Of a stretch of DNA of 64,000 nucleotides, positions 8,355-17,202 are shown piece by piece. Source of the stretch: Ensifer oleiphilus (GTDB lineage Bacteria > Pseudomonadota > Alphaproteobacteria > Rhizobiales > Rhizobiaceae); the NCBI RefSeq assembly GCF_013371465.1, contig NZ_JABWDU010000002.1, forward strand, positions 310,001 through 374,000. The letters are read 5' to 3'. The notes under the pieces are model-generated. The model did no database searches, was not told the origin of the DNA, and was given only the letters and a program-made list of their open reading frames with translations. Position 1 is the stretch's first letter; every line of letters begins with the position of its first letter. Made by a program: the position numbers and the translations under genes.

Positions 8355-9218
8355 TTACTCGCCCCCACCCAGCGAATGCACGAACACCGCAAGCTGCTTG
8401 ACCGTGGTGTCGCCGAGGCGCGGCAGCCAGGCGGGCATGACGCCGTGCTTGGGTGCCTTCATCTGGGCGATGATTGCCTGTTCGCTCGAGCCATTGAGCC
8501 ACAGCGCATCGGCAAGATCGGGCGCACCGAACTCGCGGTTGCCCTTGGCATCCGCTCCGTGGCAGGAGGCGCAGTTGGCCTCGAACAGCGCCTTGCCCGG
8601 CTCGACCATTGCCGCATCCGAAGGCGTGCCAGTCAGGCTGACGACATAGGCTGCCGTCTGCTTGATTTCCTCGGGCTTCAGGATCTCGGTAAAGGACGGC
8701 ATTTCGGAGACGCGTGTGTCGTCGTCGCCGGTATAGCGAATGCCATGCGCCACCGTCTGGTAGATCTCCTCAGGCTTGCCACCCCACAACCAGTCGTCGT
8801 CGTTGAGGTTGGGGAAGCCTGCCGAACCGGCAGCACCCGAACCGTGGCACTGGGCGCAATTGACCTTGAAGGCCGAGGCGCCGGCCGCAACCGCAAACTG
8901 GTGAAGTTGCGGGTCGGCGATGATCTGATCGAGCGAGCTTGCCGCAATCTTTTCCAGGTTGCCGGCCTGCGCCGCCTTGGCATCGGCAAGCTCGACGCTG
9001 AGTTCGGCACGGCTGGAGTAACCGAAGACGCCCTTGGTCGCATCGGTCAGAAGCGGCACCGCCGGATAGACGACCATATAGCCGATCGCCCAGACGATGG
9101 TGGCGTAGAAGGTATAGACCCACCAGCGCGGCATTGGGTTGTTGAGTTCGCGGATCCCGTCCCATTCGTGGCCGGTGGTCTCGACGCCGCTGATTTCGTC
9201 GACATGTTTTTCCGCCAT
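8355..9218 (-). CDS. fixP: FixP/CcoP, di-haem cytochrome c subunit of cbb3 oxidase
   Basis: Subunit III of the high-affinity cbb3 oxidase, 287 residues. An N-terminal cytoplasmic stretch, one membrane helix (about residues 33-53, WWVYTFYATIVWAIGYMVVYP), then two periplasmic c-type haem domains with CAQCH at 121-125 and CASCH at 216-220 and downstream Met ligands in the SEMPSF and GVMPAW segments. Carries electrons from the bc1 complex or cytochrome c to FixO/FixN. Last gene of fixNOQP, 2 bp after fixQ. Confidence 0.97.
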   Translation of the reverse strand: MAEKHVDEISGVETTGHEWDGIRELNNPMPRWWVYTFYATIVWAIGYMVVYPAVPLLTDATKGVFGYSSRAELSVELADAKAAQAGNLEKIAASSLDQIIADPQLHQFAVAAGASAFKVNCAQCHGSGAAGSAGFPNLNDDDWLWGGKPEEIYQTVAHGIRYTGDDDTRVSEMPSFTEILKPEEIKQTAAYVVSLTGTPSDAAMVEPGKALFEANCASCHGADAKGNREFGAPDLADALWLNGSSEQAIIAQMKAPKHGVMPAWLPRLGDTTVKQLAVFVHSLGGGE

Positions 9219-9220
9219 TA

Positions 9221-9373
9221 TCAGTCCTCCTTCAGGGGGATGGCTGCGGCATCTTCGGCGGCCTTCTTGGCGCCGGGCCGGAATATGAAGGCAACAACGC
9301 CGAGGAAGAAGAGCGTCATGGCAAGAAGCGCCCAGCTATCGGCGAACTGGCGCATGGCCGTATAGGTTTCCAT
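9221..9373 (-). CDS. fixQ: FixQ/CcoQ, small cbb3 oxidase subunit
   Basis: 50-residue peptide not flagged by long-ORF searches. Reading starts at ATG 9373 (METYTAMRQFADSWALLAM), contains a single membrane helix at about residues 14-32 (WALLAMTLFFLGVVAFIF) and a charged C-terminal tail ending LKED. Size, topology and location between fixO and fixP identify it as the CcoQ subunit, which stabilises the cbb3 complex under oxygen. Confidence 0.95.
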   Translation of the reverse strand: METYTAMRQFADSWALLAMTLFFLGVVAFIFRPGAKKAAEDAAAIPLKED

Positions 9374-9385
9374 GTGCGTATCTCC

Positions 9386-10117
9386 TCAGCGATAGCCGGT
9401 CGTGTCGTCATAGGTGGAGAAGTCGACGAGCGTGCCGAGCATCTGGAGATAGGCGACGAGCGCGTCCATCTCCGTCAGCTTCTGCGGGTCACCGTCGAAA
9501 TCACCGAGCTTGGCCTTGGGGTAGCGTGCCTCGATGCCTGACGTGTCCGCATTCGGATCGGCCTGCGCCTTGATGTCGGCGGCGGCGTTCTCGACCATCT
9601 CGTCCGAATAGGGTACGCCGACGGCCCTGTTGGCCTTCAACTGGCCCGCGACGTTGCGCACATCGAGCGGCGTCGCCTTGAGGAAGGCGTAGCTCGGCAT
9701 CACGGATTCCGGCACCACCGAGCGCGGCTCGATGAGGTGCTGCACGTGCCATTCGTTGGAGTAGCGGTCGCCGACACGGGCCAGATCCGGCCCAGTCCGC
9801 TTCGATCCCCACTGGAACGGATGGTCGTACATGGACTCCGCTGCCAGCGAGTAGTGACCGTAACGCTCCACCTCGTCGCGGAACGGACGGATCATCTGGC
9901 TGTGACAGACGTAGCAGCCTTCGCGAATGTAGATGTCGCGGCCGGCAAGCTCCAGCGGCGAATAGGGCCGCATGCCTTCAACCTTCTCGATGGTGTTTTC
10001 GAGATAGAACAGCGGCGCGATTTCAACGATGCCGCCGATCGAGACGACGAGAAGCGAGCCGACGAGCAGCAGCGTGGCGTTGCGTTCCAACAGGGCGTGT
10101 TTGTCGAGAATGGACAT
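9386..10117 (-). CDS. fixO: FixO/CcoO, mono-haem cytochrome c subunit of cbb3 oxidase
   Basis: 243 residues from ATG 10117 (a longer frame is open upstream but overlaps fixN). One N-terminal membrane helix (about 14-34) and a single c-type haem site CYVCHSQ at 68-74, with the typical [19 protein letters not shown] sequence after it and a Met ligand in the VMPSY segment. It delivers electrons to the FixN active site. Second gene of the operon, 13 bp after fixN. Confidence 0.97.
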   Translation of the reverse strand: MSILDKHALLERNATLLLVGSLLVVSIGGIVEIAPLFYLENTIEKVEGMRPYSPLELAGRDIYIREGCYVCHSQMIRPFRDEVERYGHYSLAAESMYDHPFQWGSKRTGPDLARVGDRYSNEWHVQHLIEPRSVVPESVMPSYAFLKATPLDVRNVAGQLKANRAVGVPYSDEMVENAAADIKAQADPNADTSGIEARYPKAKLGDFDGDPQKLTEMDALVAYLQMLGTLVDFSTYDDTTGYR

Positions 10118-10130
10118 GGGTACTGCCCTC

Positions 10131-11753
10131 CTATTCGGCTGGCTTGAGCGCGGGCGTCGCACCGAAGATCGGAGCTTCGTCGCGCACGCGGCCAAGGATG
10201 GTCATTGTTACGTTGAAGGCCATGAGCAGAGCGCCGGCGAGGAACAGGGCACCGCCCAGAGCACGCAGCACGTAGTAGGGCAGCATGGCCGCCACCGATT
10301 CCGCGAAGGAATAGACGAGGAAACCCTGGTCGTCGTATTCGCGCCACATCAGGCCCTGCTGGATGCCGGCTACCCACATGACGGCCGCGTAGACGACGAT
10401 GCCGAGCGTGGCGAGCCAGAAGTGCCAGTTGACCATGCGCACGCTATAGAGCCGTTCGCGGTTCCACAGCTTCGGTGTGAGATAGTAGATCGCGCCGAAG
10501 GTGATCAGGCCGTTCCAGCCAAGCGCACCCGAGTGCACGTGGCCGATCGTCCAGTCGGTGTAGTGGCTGAGCGAGTTCACCGTCTTGATCGACATCATCG
10601 GGCCTTCGAAGGTCGCCATGCCGTAGAACGCGACGGCCATTACCATCATGCGGATGATCGGGTCGGTGCGGATCTTGTCCCAGGCGCCCGAGAGCGTCAT
10701 CAAGCCGTTGATCATGCCACCCCACGAAGGCATCCACAGCATGATGGAGAAGACCATGCCGAGCGTCTGTGCCCAGTCCGGCAGAGCCGTGTAGTGCAGG
10801 TGGTGCGGGCCGGCCCAGATGTACATGAAGATCAGCGACCAGAAGTGGATGATCGACAGCCGGTAGGAATAGACGGGGCGATTGGCCTGCTTCGGGATGA
10901 AGTAATACATCATGCCGAGGAAGCCGGCCGTCAGGAAGAAGCCGACGGCGTTATGCCCGTACCACCATTGCGTCAGCGCGTCCTGCACGCCGGCAAAGGC
11001 CGAGTAGCTCTTGGAGCCGAGGAACGATACCGGAACCGCCAGGTTGTTGACGATATGCAGCATCGCGATGGTGACGATGAAGGCCAGGTAGAACCAGTTC
11101 GCCACGTAGATATGCGGCTCCTTGCGCACCAGAAGCGTGCCGAGGAACACCGCAAGATAGGCAACCCAGACAATCGTCAGCCACAGGTCGACGTACCATT
11201 CCGGCTCCGCATACTCCTTCGACTGGGTGATGCCCAGCAGATAGCCGGTGGCGGCCATGACGATGAAAAGCTGATAGCCCCAGAACACGAACCAGGCGAG
11301 ATTGCCACCGAACAGGCGGGCGCGGCTGGTGCGCTGGACGATGTAGAACGAGGTCGCGATCAGCGCGTTGCCGCCGAACGCGAAGATCACGGCCGAGGTG
11401 TGCAGCGGCCGCATGCGGCCGAAGTTGAACCAGGGCTCGATGTTGAGGTCCGGAAAGGCGAGTTGGAGCGCAACCACAACGCCCACGAGGAAGCCGACGA
11501 CGCCCCAGAAGACAGTGGCGATGACGCCGTACTTCACCACATCGTCGGAATATTCCGACAGCGGTGCGGCCGCCTTGCCAGCGGATGCCGGGCTGAAATC
11601 GAGGCGCCGCAACATTACGATGGTGCCACCGAGCAGCACGAAGAACAGCACCCACATATGGGCCTCAAACTGCCGGTCCTGCGCAAATCCGGCGCCTAGA
11701 AGCGCCAGGAATGCGCCGACCCCCAGCAGGATCGTCTCGAAAGTGTATTTCAT
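10131..11753 (-). CDS. fixN: FixN/CcoN, catalytic haem-copper subunit of cbb3 oxidase
   Basis: Catalytic subunit, 540 residues from ATG 11753, about twelve membrane helices. Haem and CuB ligand segments are visible, including [18 protein letters not shown] (low-spin haem ligand), [21 protein letters not shown] (paired CuB histidines) and [19 protein letters not shown] (haem ligands). A 145-residue upstream open extension lies in the intergenic promoter region and is not part of the protein. A perfect FixK/Fnr box is about 110 bp upstream of the start. Leads fixNOQP. Confidence 0.98.
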   Translation of the reverse strand: MKYTFETILLGVGAFLALLGAGFAQDRQFEAHMWVLFFVLLGGTIVMLRRLDFSPASAGKAAAPLSEYSDDVVKYGVIATVFWGVVGFLVGVVVALQLAFPDLNIEPWFNFGRMRPLHTSAVIFAFGGNALIATSFYIVQRTSRARLFGGNLAWFVFWGYQLFIVMAATGYLLGITQSKEYAEPEWYVDLWLTIVWVAYLAVFLGTLLVRKEPHIYVANWFYLAFIVTIAMLHIVNNLAVPVSFLGSKSYSAFAGVQDALTQWWYGHNAVGFFLTAGFLGMMYYFIPKQANRPVYSYRLSIIHFWSLIFMYIWAGPHHLHYTALPDWAQTLGMVFSIMLWMPSWGGMINGLMTLSGAWDKIRTDPIIRMMVMAVAFYGMATFEGPMMSIKTVNSLSHYTDWTIGHVHSGALGWNGLITFGAIYYLTPKLWNRERLYSVRMVNWHFWLATLGIVVYAAVMWVAGIQQGLMWREYDDQGFLVYSFAESVAAMLPYYVLRALGGALFLAGALLMAFNVTMTILGRVRDEAPIFGATPALKPAE

Positions 11754-11855
11754 GGTTGGGTCCCCAACTTTATCCGATGCAGACGCGGGCACACACCTAG
11801 AGGTGGCATGGCAGCGCAGCTTGCCGGAACCTGTCAGAATCGGGGCGCCTCCACC

Positions 11856-11869
11856 TTGATTCAGATCAA
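11856..11869. promoter_or_regulatory. Perfect FixK/FnrN anaerobox between fixN and the hemerythrin gene
   Basis: TTGATTCAGATCAA is an exact TTGAT-N4-ATCAA site. It lies about 110 bp upstream of fixN on one side and about 80 bp upstream of the divergent hemerythrin-like gene on the other, so one site could serve both promoters. Confidence 0.9.
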
Positions 11870-11942
11870 GGCCGGCGGTGCCGACTTGCATCACCCTCAG
11901 GAAACAATGAGGGAGCGCCATAGGAGTTGGCGTCAGAACAGC

Positions 11943-12467
11943 ATGAAGAGAACGAATGACAACGGCCGGATCAGGCCATGGACCGGTTTGCCGCCACGCC
12001 CTGCCCTTTCGGGCGAACCGCGGGCCTGGCTGGCGCGCGCGCATCAGGAGCAGCTTGCGCTCTGCAACAGCCTGGAAGAAATCGCCGACAGCCTGCCGGC
12101 CGAAATCGACCGACAGAAATGCGCCTACGCCGCCAAGATGCTGGAACCGCTGATCCGCGAGCTGCATTCCGGCGAAGAAAGTGCGGTGTTTCGCTGGGTC
12201 GAGCAGAACTGCGGCGACGACCCTGCGATATCAGCCACGCTCGCGCGGCTGAAATACGAGCACTGCGAGGACGAGTGCTTTGCCGAGGAACTGGCGGAGA
12301 TGCTGGTGAAGCTCGGCGCAGCCGATAAGACCGTGAACGCGGAGACCGCAGGCTACATGCTGCGCGGCTTCTTCACAAATCTACGCAGGCACATCGGCTT
12401 CGAGCAGGAATGTCTTCGCACGCTGCTTCCGGCCAGTTCGGACGTCGCCCGCGCCGACATAAACTAA
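11943..12467 (+). CDS. Hemerythrin (HHE)-domain-like protein
   Basis: 174 residues from ATG 11943. All-helical, with His/Glu residues in the hemerythrin pattern: [34 protein letters not shown] and [12 protein letters not shown]. These would form a di-iron oxygen or NO sensing/binding site like that of DUF/HHE proteins. It is transcribed away from fixN across a shared perfect FixK/Fnr box, so it is probably induced under low oxygen. The long reading frame upstream of 11943 overlaps the regulatory region and is not supported. A role in oxygen/NO buffering or iron-sulfur repair is inference. Confidence 0.75.
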   Translation: MKRTNDNGRIRPWTGLPPRPALSGEPRAWLARAHQEQLALCNSLEEIADSLPAEIDRQKCAYAAKMLEPLIRELHSGEESAVFRWVEQNCGDDPAISATLARLKYEHCEDECFAEELAEMLVKLGAADKTVNAETAGYMLRGFFTNLRRHIGFEQECLRTLLPASSDVARADIN

Positions 12468-12474
12468 AGCATCT

Positions 12475-12575
12475 CGCGCAAAAGTGTTCCGCGGTTTTGC
12501 GATAACAACATGCGTGAAAACAAGAACGTAAAGCGCGCAAAGTGATTCAGAAAGATCGCGACGCGCTCTAAGGCG
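12475..12575. repeat. Rhizobial intergenic repeat (AGCATCTCGCGC type)
   Basis: The stretch after the hemerythrin gene carries the familiar rhizobial module beginning AGCATCTCGCGCAAAAGTG, with CGGTTTTGCGATAACA in the middle and ending GATCGCGACGCGCTCTAA. A related module in the opposite orientation lies at 21718-21826. The remaining bases to 12726 hold only GC-rich inverted pieces and no gene. Confidence 0.6.
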
Positions 12576-12726
12576 CCACAGCCCTGCGGCCTAATTCCCT
12601 GGGTCGAATGCGATCCGGGGACGAAATGATTCTAGACGTACAATGCGTCACAGCGCCCACGCGCCACGTTCGGCGCGCGGCGCCTCAGACGCCGCCGCCT
12701 TTTCGCAACCAGCCTGACGAATGTCC

Positions 12727-13437
12727 TCAGGCGGCAATAGCCCGGCGCCGGTCCGCGTGTTCCTGGATGACCAGGATGGCGCCGATGAGCTTGCCGCCGC
12801 TCGACATGCACGGTGTCAGCCGGCAGCGCACGACGACCGTCCGCGCATCAACGGTCTTGGCGAACGTGTAGTCGACCACCTCACCCGAAAAACAGCGATC
12901 CAGATAGTTCTTCACCCGCAGCTCGAAGCGCTGGATGCCGATGAATTCGACGATGTGCCGGCCGATGAGATCCATCGGACGGCTTTCGAGATGGTTGGCA
13001 TTGAGCGGATTGGTATAGAGATACCGATAGTCCGGCGTGATGACCGCGATGCGGTCCGGAAAGCTGTCGAGGATCGCTTCGTTGAGCAACCCCTCGTCTG
13101 CCCGACCCTTGTTTGGCGCAGCAGGCGCGCGCTCCAGGCGCAGCTCGGCGGCGTTGACCGCGCCGGTGGCTGCGAAATAGCGATTGATCAGCGATTGCAG
13201 CAGCTGCGAATGGCGCAGCACGCAGGAAATGTCGTCGGCCTCGACGCGCAGAATATCGATCAAAAACTGGAACTGAAGGCGGGCATCCTCGACGCTCACG
13301 GCCTTCTCGTCATAGACCGACTTCAAAATCGGATCGAGTTCGCGATCCAGAAGTCCAATCAGATGCTCGTCTGCCGTACGTACAGCATACTGCAGCTGTG
13401 AATATTTGAACCAGAACAGCTCAATCAGTGCGTTCAA
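12727..13437 (-). CDS. PAS-domain sensor protein
   Basis: 236 residues, apparently starting with TTG at 13437 preceded by a GGGG-containing ribosome site; no in-frame ATG precedes the conserved part. Residues 1-100 are helical (ELFWFKYSQLQYAVRTADEHLIGLLDRELDPI), and residues 115-225 form a PAS domain: SFPDRIAVITPDYRYLYTN, the helix-rich DLIGRHIVEFIGI and a C-terminal CRLTPCMSSGGKLIGAILVIQE. No output domain follows, so it would act through a partner or is a stand-alone sensor. It stands alone between a repeat and the lipid A operon. Confidence 0.75.
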   Translation of the reverse strand: MNALIELFWFKYSQLQYAVRTADEHLIGLLDRELDPILKSVYDEKAVSVEDARLQFQFLIDILRVEADDISCVLRHSQLLQSLINRYFAATGAVNAAELRLERAPAAPNKGRADEGLLNEAILDSFPDRIAVITPDYRYLYTNPLNANHLESRPMDLIGRHIVEFIGIQRFELRVKNYLDRCFSGEVVDYTFAKTVDARTVVVRCRLTPCMSSGGKLIGAILVIQEHADRRRAIAA

Positions 13438-13777
13438 TTCGAAACCCCAATTCCCCCACGGCCGAGGCCGCGCCGATGCACTTAAACGACAGGCTTTAAT
13501 GGTGTAGACGCTGATCCAGGTTTTGACGCCTCCCTCACACCTTTCGCGAAAACTGCGCGACTTTGATCACCCAAAGCGCTTGCAGTCTGTCCCCCGCGAC
13601 ACAACGGTGAGTTTACACTCATTGCCGCGCCGTTCAACATCAGAAAGGATAGCTTGGCGCCTGCAAACGTTTTCAGAAACGCAAAGGCGACGTTTTCCGG
13701 CGTCAGAGGTAAAAAGACGACATGGAATCCAGCGTTGCATACCCACGAGCGCAACACTTCTTCGACTTCAAGGAGAA
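13438..13777. other. Intergenic region between the PAS gene and the end of lpxXL
   Basis: 340 bp with stop codons in most frames. One open frame on the minus strand has no family resemblance and seems to be chance. No repeat or convincing regulatory site was seen beyond the probable PAS promoter on the left. Confidence 0.4.
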
Positions 13778-14707
13778 TCAGTCCTTCAGATGGCGCTTGA
13801 TGTGCCACCGATCATGGTACCACAACCACTGGCCGGGATATTCCCGGACCCAGCTCTCGACCTTGTCGTTGAGCACCTGTGCCGTTGCGTTGACGTCGAC
13901 GGCGCCGTCGGCTTTGCGCGGGATGTCGATCGCCGGTTCCAGTTCCAGCCGGAAACGATTGCCGGGAAGCCGGATGCAGCGGGCGGGGTAAACCTCGCAG
14001 TTGAACTGGCGCACGAGCTTGGCCAGCAGCGGGTTGGTCTGCACGTCCTGCCCGAAGAACTTGGTCTTCAGCCCTTTGCGGAACTTCTGGTCGACGAGCA
14101 CACCGACACCATTGCCGCGTTCAAGCTGGCGCGCGAGCGCAAAGGACGAGCCCGCATGCGACGGCACAAGATTGCCCATGCGCTGCTTGCGAAACTCGAA
14201 CACCTTTTCGGCGACGTAAGGGTTGTTCGGCGGGCGGAAGAGCACCGTCACTTCGAGCCCGAAGGCAGAGCCTGCGACGGGCAGCATCTCGAAGTTGCCG
14301 CTGTGAGCGGTAAAGACGATGAAGGGGCGCGGATTGTCGCGCAATTCGAGGAACAGCGGAACACCCGAAACTTCGACACGGCCGGGCGTGGTCGCTTCGG
14401 GGTCGAAGTCGAATAGCCGGTCGAGGAAGACATATTCGGCCGCCATGCGGCCCATATTGCCCCAGCTCTCCATGGCGATCGCTTCGATCTCGGCTTCGCT
14501 CTTTTCGGGAAAGGCGTTGCGCAGATTGGTCAGCGTCAGCTTGTGCCGGCCGGTCTTGGGGCCGATGAAGCGCGCGACGCGATCCATGAACCGGATCGCG
14601 CCGTCGGCCGGAAACATTTTCAGGATCGTCAGAAGCAGAAAGACGAATTGCGCAATCAGCCACTGCCGGAAATGATCCGCCGCCAGAACCAGCCGTGTGA
14701 TCAGCAT
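13778..14707 (-). CDS. lpxXL: LpxXL-type very-long-chain acyltransferase of lipid A synthesis
   Basis: Lipid A acyltransferase of the LpxL/HtrB family, 309 residues, expected to transfer the 27-hydroxyoctacosanoyl chain from AcpXL to the lipid A precursor. An N-terminal membrane helix (about 16-32) is followed by the catalytic HX4E motif HSGNFE at 135-140 and the family segments NNPYVAEKVFEFRKQRMGN and GVLVDQKFRKGLKTKFFG. Start chosen at ATG 14707, 12 bases after the adh stop; an upstream TTG/GTG overlapping that stop is possible. Last gene of the acpXL operon, which is the context that distinguishes it from ordinary LpxL. Confidence 0.93.
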   Translation of the reverse strand: MLITRLVLAADHFRQWLIAQFVFLLLTILKMFPADGAIRFMDRVARFIGPKTGRHKLTLTNLRNAFPEKSEAEIEAIAMESWGNMGRMAAEYVFLDRLFDFDPEATTPGRVEVSGVPLFLELRDNPRPFIVFTAHSGNFEMLPVAGSAFGLEVTVLFRPPNNPYVAEKVFEFRKQRMGNLVPSHAGSSFALARQLERGNGVGVLVDQKFRKGLKTKFFGQDVQTNPLLAKLVRQFNCEVYPARCIRLPGNRFRLELEPAIDIPRKADGAVDVNATAQVLNDKVESWVREYPGQWLWYHDRWHIKRHLKD

Positions 14708-14718
14708 GCGCACGTGGA

Positions 14719-15747
14719 TCAATCCATCTTCAGGATGATCTTGCCGAAGATCTGGCGCGATTCCATCCGCTCCAGAGCCCGGTCGATCTCGTCGAAACCG
14801 ACCTGCGTGTCGATGACCGGATGCACCAAGCCGCGCGCCATCTTCTGCATGGCGTTGGCCATGTTCTCCATGCGGCAGCCGAAGGAGCCGAGCAGCTTCA
14901 GCTGCTGCTGGAACAGCATCATCAGGTTCATGTCGGTCGACACGCCCGAGGTCGAGCCGCAGGTGACCAGGCGGCCTCCCCGCTTCATGCAGAGCATGGA
15001 GCCGGCCCAGGTGTCCTTGCCGACGTGTTCGAACACCACGTCGACGCCCTTCTTCTTGGTGAGCTTGCGCACGACGCCTTCGAAGCGGTCGGTGCGGTAG
15101 TTGATGACGTGATCGGCGCCAAGGGCCTTGGCCTTCTCGATCTTGTCGTCGGAGCCGACGGTGGTGATGACCGTGCAGCCGATCTTCTTGGCAAGCTGGA
15201 TCGCCGCCGAGCCGATGCCGGAGCCGCCGGCATGGACGAGAATGGTTTCACCGGGCTCGAGCTTGGCATTGTCGAAGAGCATGTGCTCGACCGTACCGAA
15301 GGTCACCGGCGCAAGGGCTGCCGCAACAGCATCGATACCCGGAGGTGCCGGCACCAGCAGGCGGGCGGGAAGATTGATCTTCTCCTGCGCGAAGCCGTCG
15401 AGGTGGAAGCCGTGCACGCCGCCGACATGTTCGCAGAGGTTGTCGCGGCCTTCGCGGCACGGGCGGCAGAGGCCGCAGGTGCGCGCGCCATAGATCGACA
15501 CGAGCTGGCCGGGCAAAACGCTCGAAACACCCGGGCCGATGGCGTCGACGACACCGGCTGCCTCGGCGCCGATGACGAGTGGCATCTTGCGCTTGGCAAA
15601 GGCCATGCCGCGCCAGCCCCAGACGTCGATGTGGTTAAGCGCGACCGCCTTGACCCGGAGCGTCACCTCGCCCGGGCCCGGCGCTTCCGGCTCGGGAATG
15701 TCGGTGATTTCGAGCTTGCGGTCATCGAGCAGTTGCAGGGCGCGCAT
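14719..15747 (-). CDS. adh2XL: Zinc-type alcohol dehydrogenase of the acpXL locus
   Basis: 342-residue medium-chain dehydrogenase/reductase. N-terminal GroES-like domain with GAEAAGVVDAIG, structural-zinc cysteines in CGLCRPCREGRDNLC (about 95-109), and a Rossmann nucleotide site HAGGSGIGSAAIQLAKKIG near 175-193. Conserved in the rhizobial VLCFA cluster, where it may act on the omega-1 hydroxylated long chain or a related reduction; the exact reaction is not known to me. The ATG at 15747 gives the family-typical length; the longer frame is upstream noise. Confidence 0.9.
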   Translation of the reverse strand: MRALQLLDDRKLEITDIPEPEAPGPGEVTLRVKAVALNHIDVWGWRGMAFAKRKMPLVIGAEAAGVVDAIGPGVSSVLPGQLVSIYGARTCGLCRPCREGRDNLCEHVGGVHGFHLDGFAQEKINLPARLLVPAPPGIDAVAAALAPVTFGTVEHMLFDNAKLEPGETILVHAGGSGIGSAAIQLAKKIGCTVITTVGSDDKIEKAKALGADHVINYRTDRFEGVVRKLTKKKGVDVVFEHVGKDTWAGSMLCMKRGGRLVTCGSTSGVSTDMNLMMLFQQQLKLLGSFGCRMENMANAMQKMARGLVHPVIDTQVGFDEIDRALERMESRQIFGKIILKMD

Positions 15748-15906
15748 GATCTTTCCTCTGCCTTGGGCGGCATCAATTCGTCTTGAAGGTTCCGCTGCCT
15801 GTTCCCTCAAACCGGATCCGGTTGAAGGAAACACCGTGCAGCAGGTCTAATGCATTGCAGCGTCCGCTGCGCGCCACACCCGGCGCGTAGCGCTGTCGCC
15901 GTCGGC

Positions 15907-17190
15907 TTAGGCCGGCTCGGCGGTCATGACAAGGCTGGCGTTCTGTCCGCCGAAGCCAAAGGAGTTGGACAGCACTGCCGAGACCTGCTGGCTGCGCTTC
16001 ACGTTCGGCACGACGTCGAGCACGATCGCCGGGTCGGGGTTCTGGTAGTTGATCGTCGGCGGCAAGGTGCCCGTCAGCATCGTCTGGATCGAGAACACCG
16101 CTTCGACCGCACCGGCAGCCGTCAGCGTATGGCCGATCATCGACTTGTTCGACGAAACAGGGATCGACGGCAGATGTTCGCCGAAGACGGCCGACATCGA
16201 CAGATATTCCATCTTATCGTTTTCCGGCGTCGAGGTGCCGTGGGCATTGATGTAGCCGATGCCCCCTTCGTCAATGCCGGCGTCGGCGAGCGCCGCGCGG
16301 ATCGTCGCGATCGCCGGCCCGCCATCGGGCGACGAGCGCGTGCGGTGGAAGAGATCGGCCTTCTCGCCACAACCCTTCAGGATACCGTAGACGCGGGCGC
16401 CACGTGCGACGGCCGCGTCCAGCGATTCCAGCACCAGGGTTGCAGCACCCTCGGCAATGACGAAGCCGTCACGATCCTTGGTGAAGGGCTTGGACGCCTT
16501 TTCCGGCGGGTCGTTCTGGGTCGACAGCGCCGACAGAAGAGCAAAGCGGATGAGCGCTTCGGCGCTGACGGATCCGTCGGTCGCGACCGTCAGCGCGCGA
16601 TCGGTGCGGCCCTGGCGAATGGCTTCGACGCCGAGCTGGATCGCCGTTGCACCAGAAGCACAGGCGGTCGACAGCGTCACCGGCAGGCCGCGGGTGCCGA
16701 ACCGATCGGCAAGACGCTCGGAGATCGCGCCGAAGAGCACGGCTTCATGGAAGCCGGGATCGGCCTTCTCGCGCATGGCGGCAAGGAAGCGATTGTAGGC
16801 GTCGCCCGGCTGCGTGGACGGCGGCGACCGGTCGGCCAGTTCGAAGCGCGCGCTCCATTCCGGCTCGATTGGTGGAGCGGCGAGAAACAGCGGGCCGTTG
16901 AAATCGCCGGACAGGCCGGCCTGCGCCAGCGCCTCGAGCGTGGTCTCGCGGGCCATGGCATAGGAGCGCTCGACCGAATTGGCCACCGGCACCTCGATGA
17001 AGTCGACCATGCCGGAGATGCGGGTGTTGAGACCCTCCGTCGGGAAACGGGTGATCTTGCGGATGCCGGAGGCGCCGCCGGTCAGCGCCGACCAGTTGTC
17101 CTCGAGCCCCTGGCCGAGCGAGGTGATGACGCCCATGCCGGTGACGGCGACGATCGGACGACCGAGATGATCCTTGTAAGCATTGCTCAT
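15907..17190 (-). CDS. fabF1XL: Beta-ketoacyl-ACP synthase (FabF1-XL), VLCFA elongation
   Basis: 427-residue KAS II-type condensing enzyme, from ATG 17190 (a TTG lies one codon earlier). The Cys-His-His triad is complete: LSTACASGATAI (nucleophilic Cys), NAHGTSTPENDK (first His) and SMIGHTLTAAGAVEA (second His), with the GFGG ending NSFGFGGQNASLV. Works on AcpXL to build the C28 chain. Immediately downstream of fabF2XL (12-bp gap), which looks catalytically incomplete, so the two probably form a heterodimer. Confidence 0.93.
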   Translation of the reverse strand: MSNAYKDHLGRPIVAVTGMGVITSLGQGLEDNWSALTGGASGIRKITRFPTEGLNTRISGMVDFIEVPVANSVERSYAMARETTLEALAQAGLSGDFNGPLFLAAPPIEPEWSARFELADRSPPSTQPGDAYNRFLAAMREKADPGFHEAVLFGAISERLADRFGTRGLPVTLSTACASGATAIQLGVEAIRQGRTDRALTVATDGSVSAEALIRFALLSALSTQNDPPEKASKPFTKDRDGFVIAEGAATLVLESLDAAVARGARVYGILKGCGEKADLFHRTRSSPDGGPAIATIRAALADAGIDEGGIGYINAHGTSTPENDKMEYLSMSAVFGEHLPSIPVSSNKSMIGHTLTAAGAVEAVFSIQTMLTGTLPPTINYQNPDPAIVLDVVPNVKRSQQVSAVLSNSFGFGGQNASLVMTAEPA

Positions 17191-17202
17191 CAATCGTTCC
17201 TC

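Noticed and set aside
10029-11699. 556-codon open frame on the plus strand opposite fixN/fixO
   Set aside because: Shadow of the GC-rich real genes; Arg/His-rich composition with no family resemblance, while the other strand encodes complete FixN and FixO.
13482-13808. 108-codon frame between PAS gene and lpxXL
   Set aside because: Overlaps the end of lpxXL, no plausible ribosome site and no family-like sequence.
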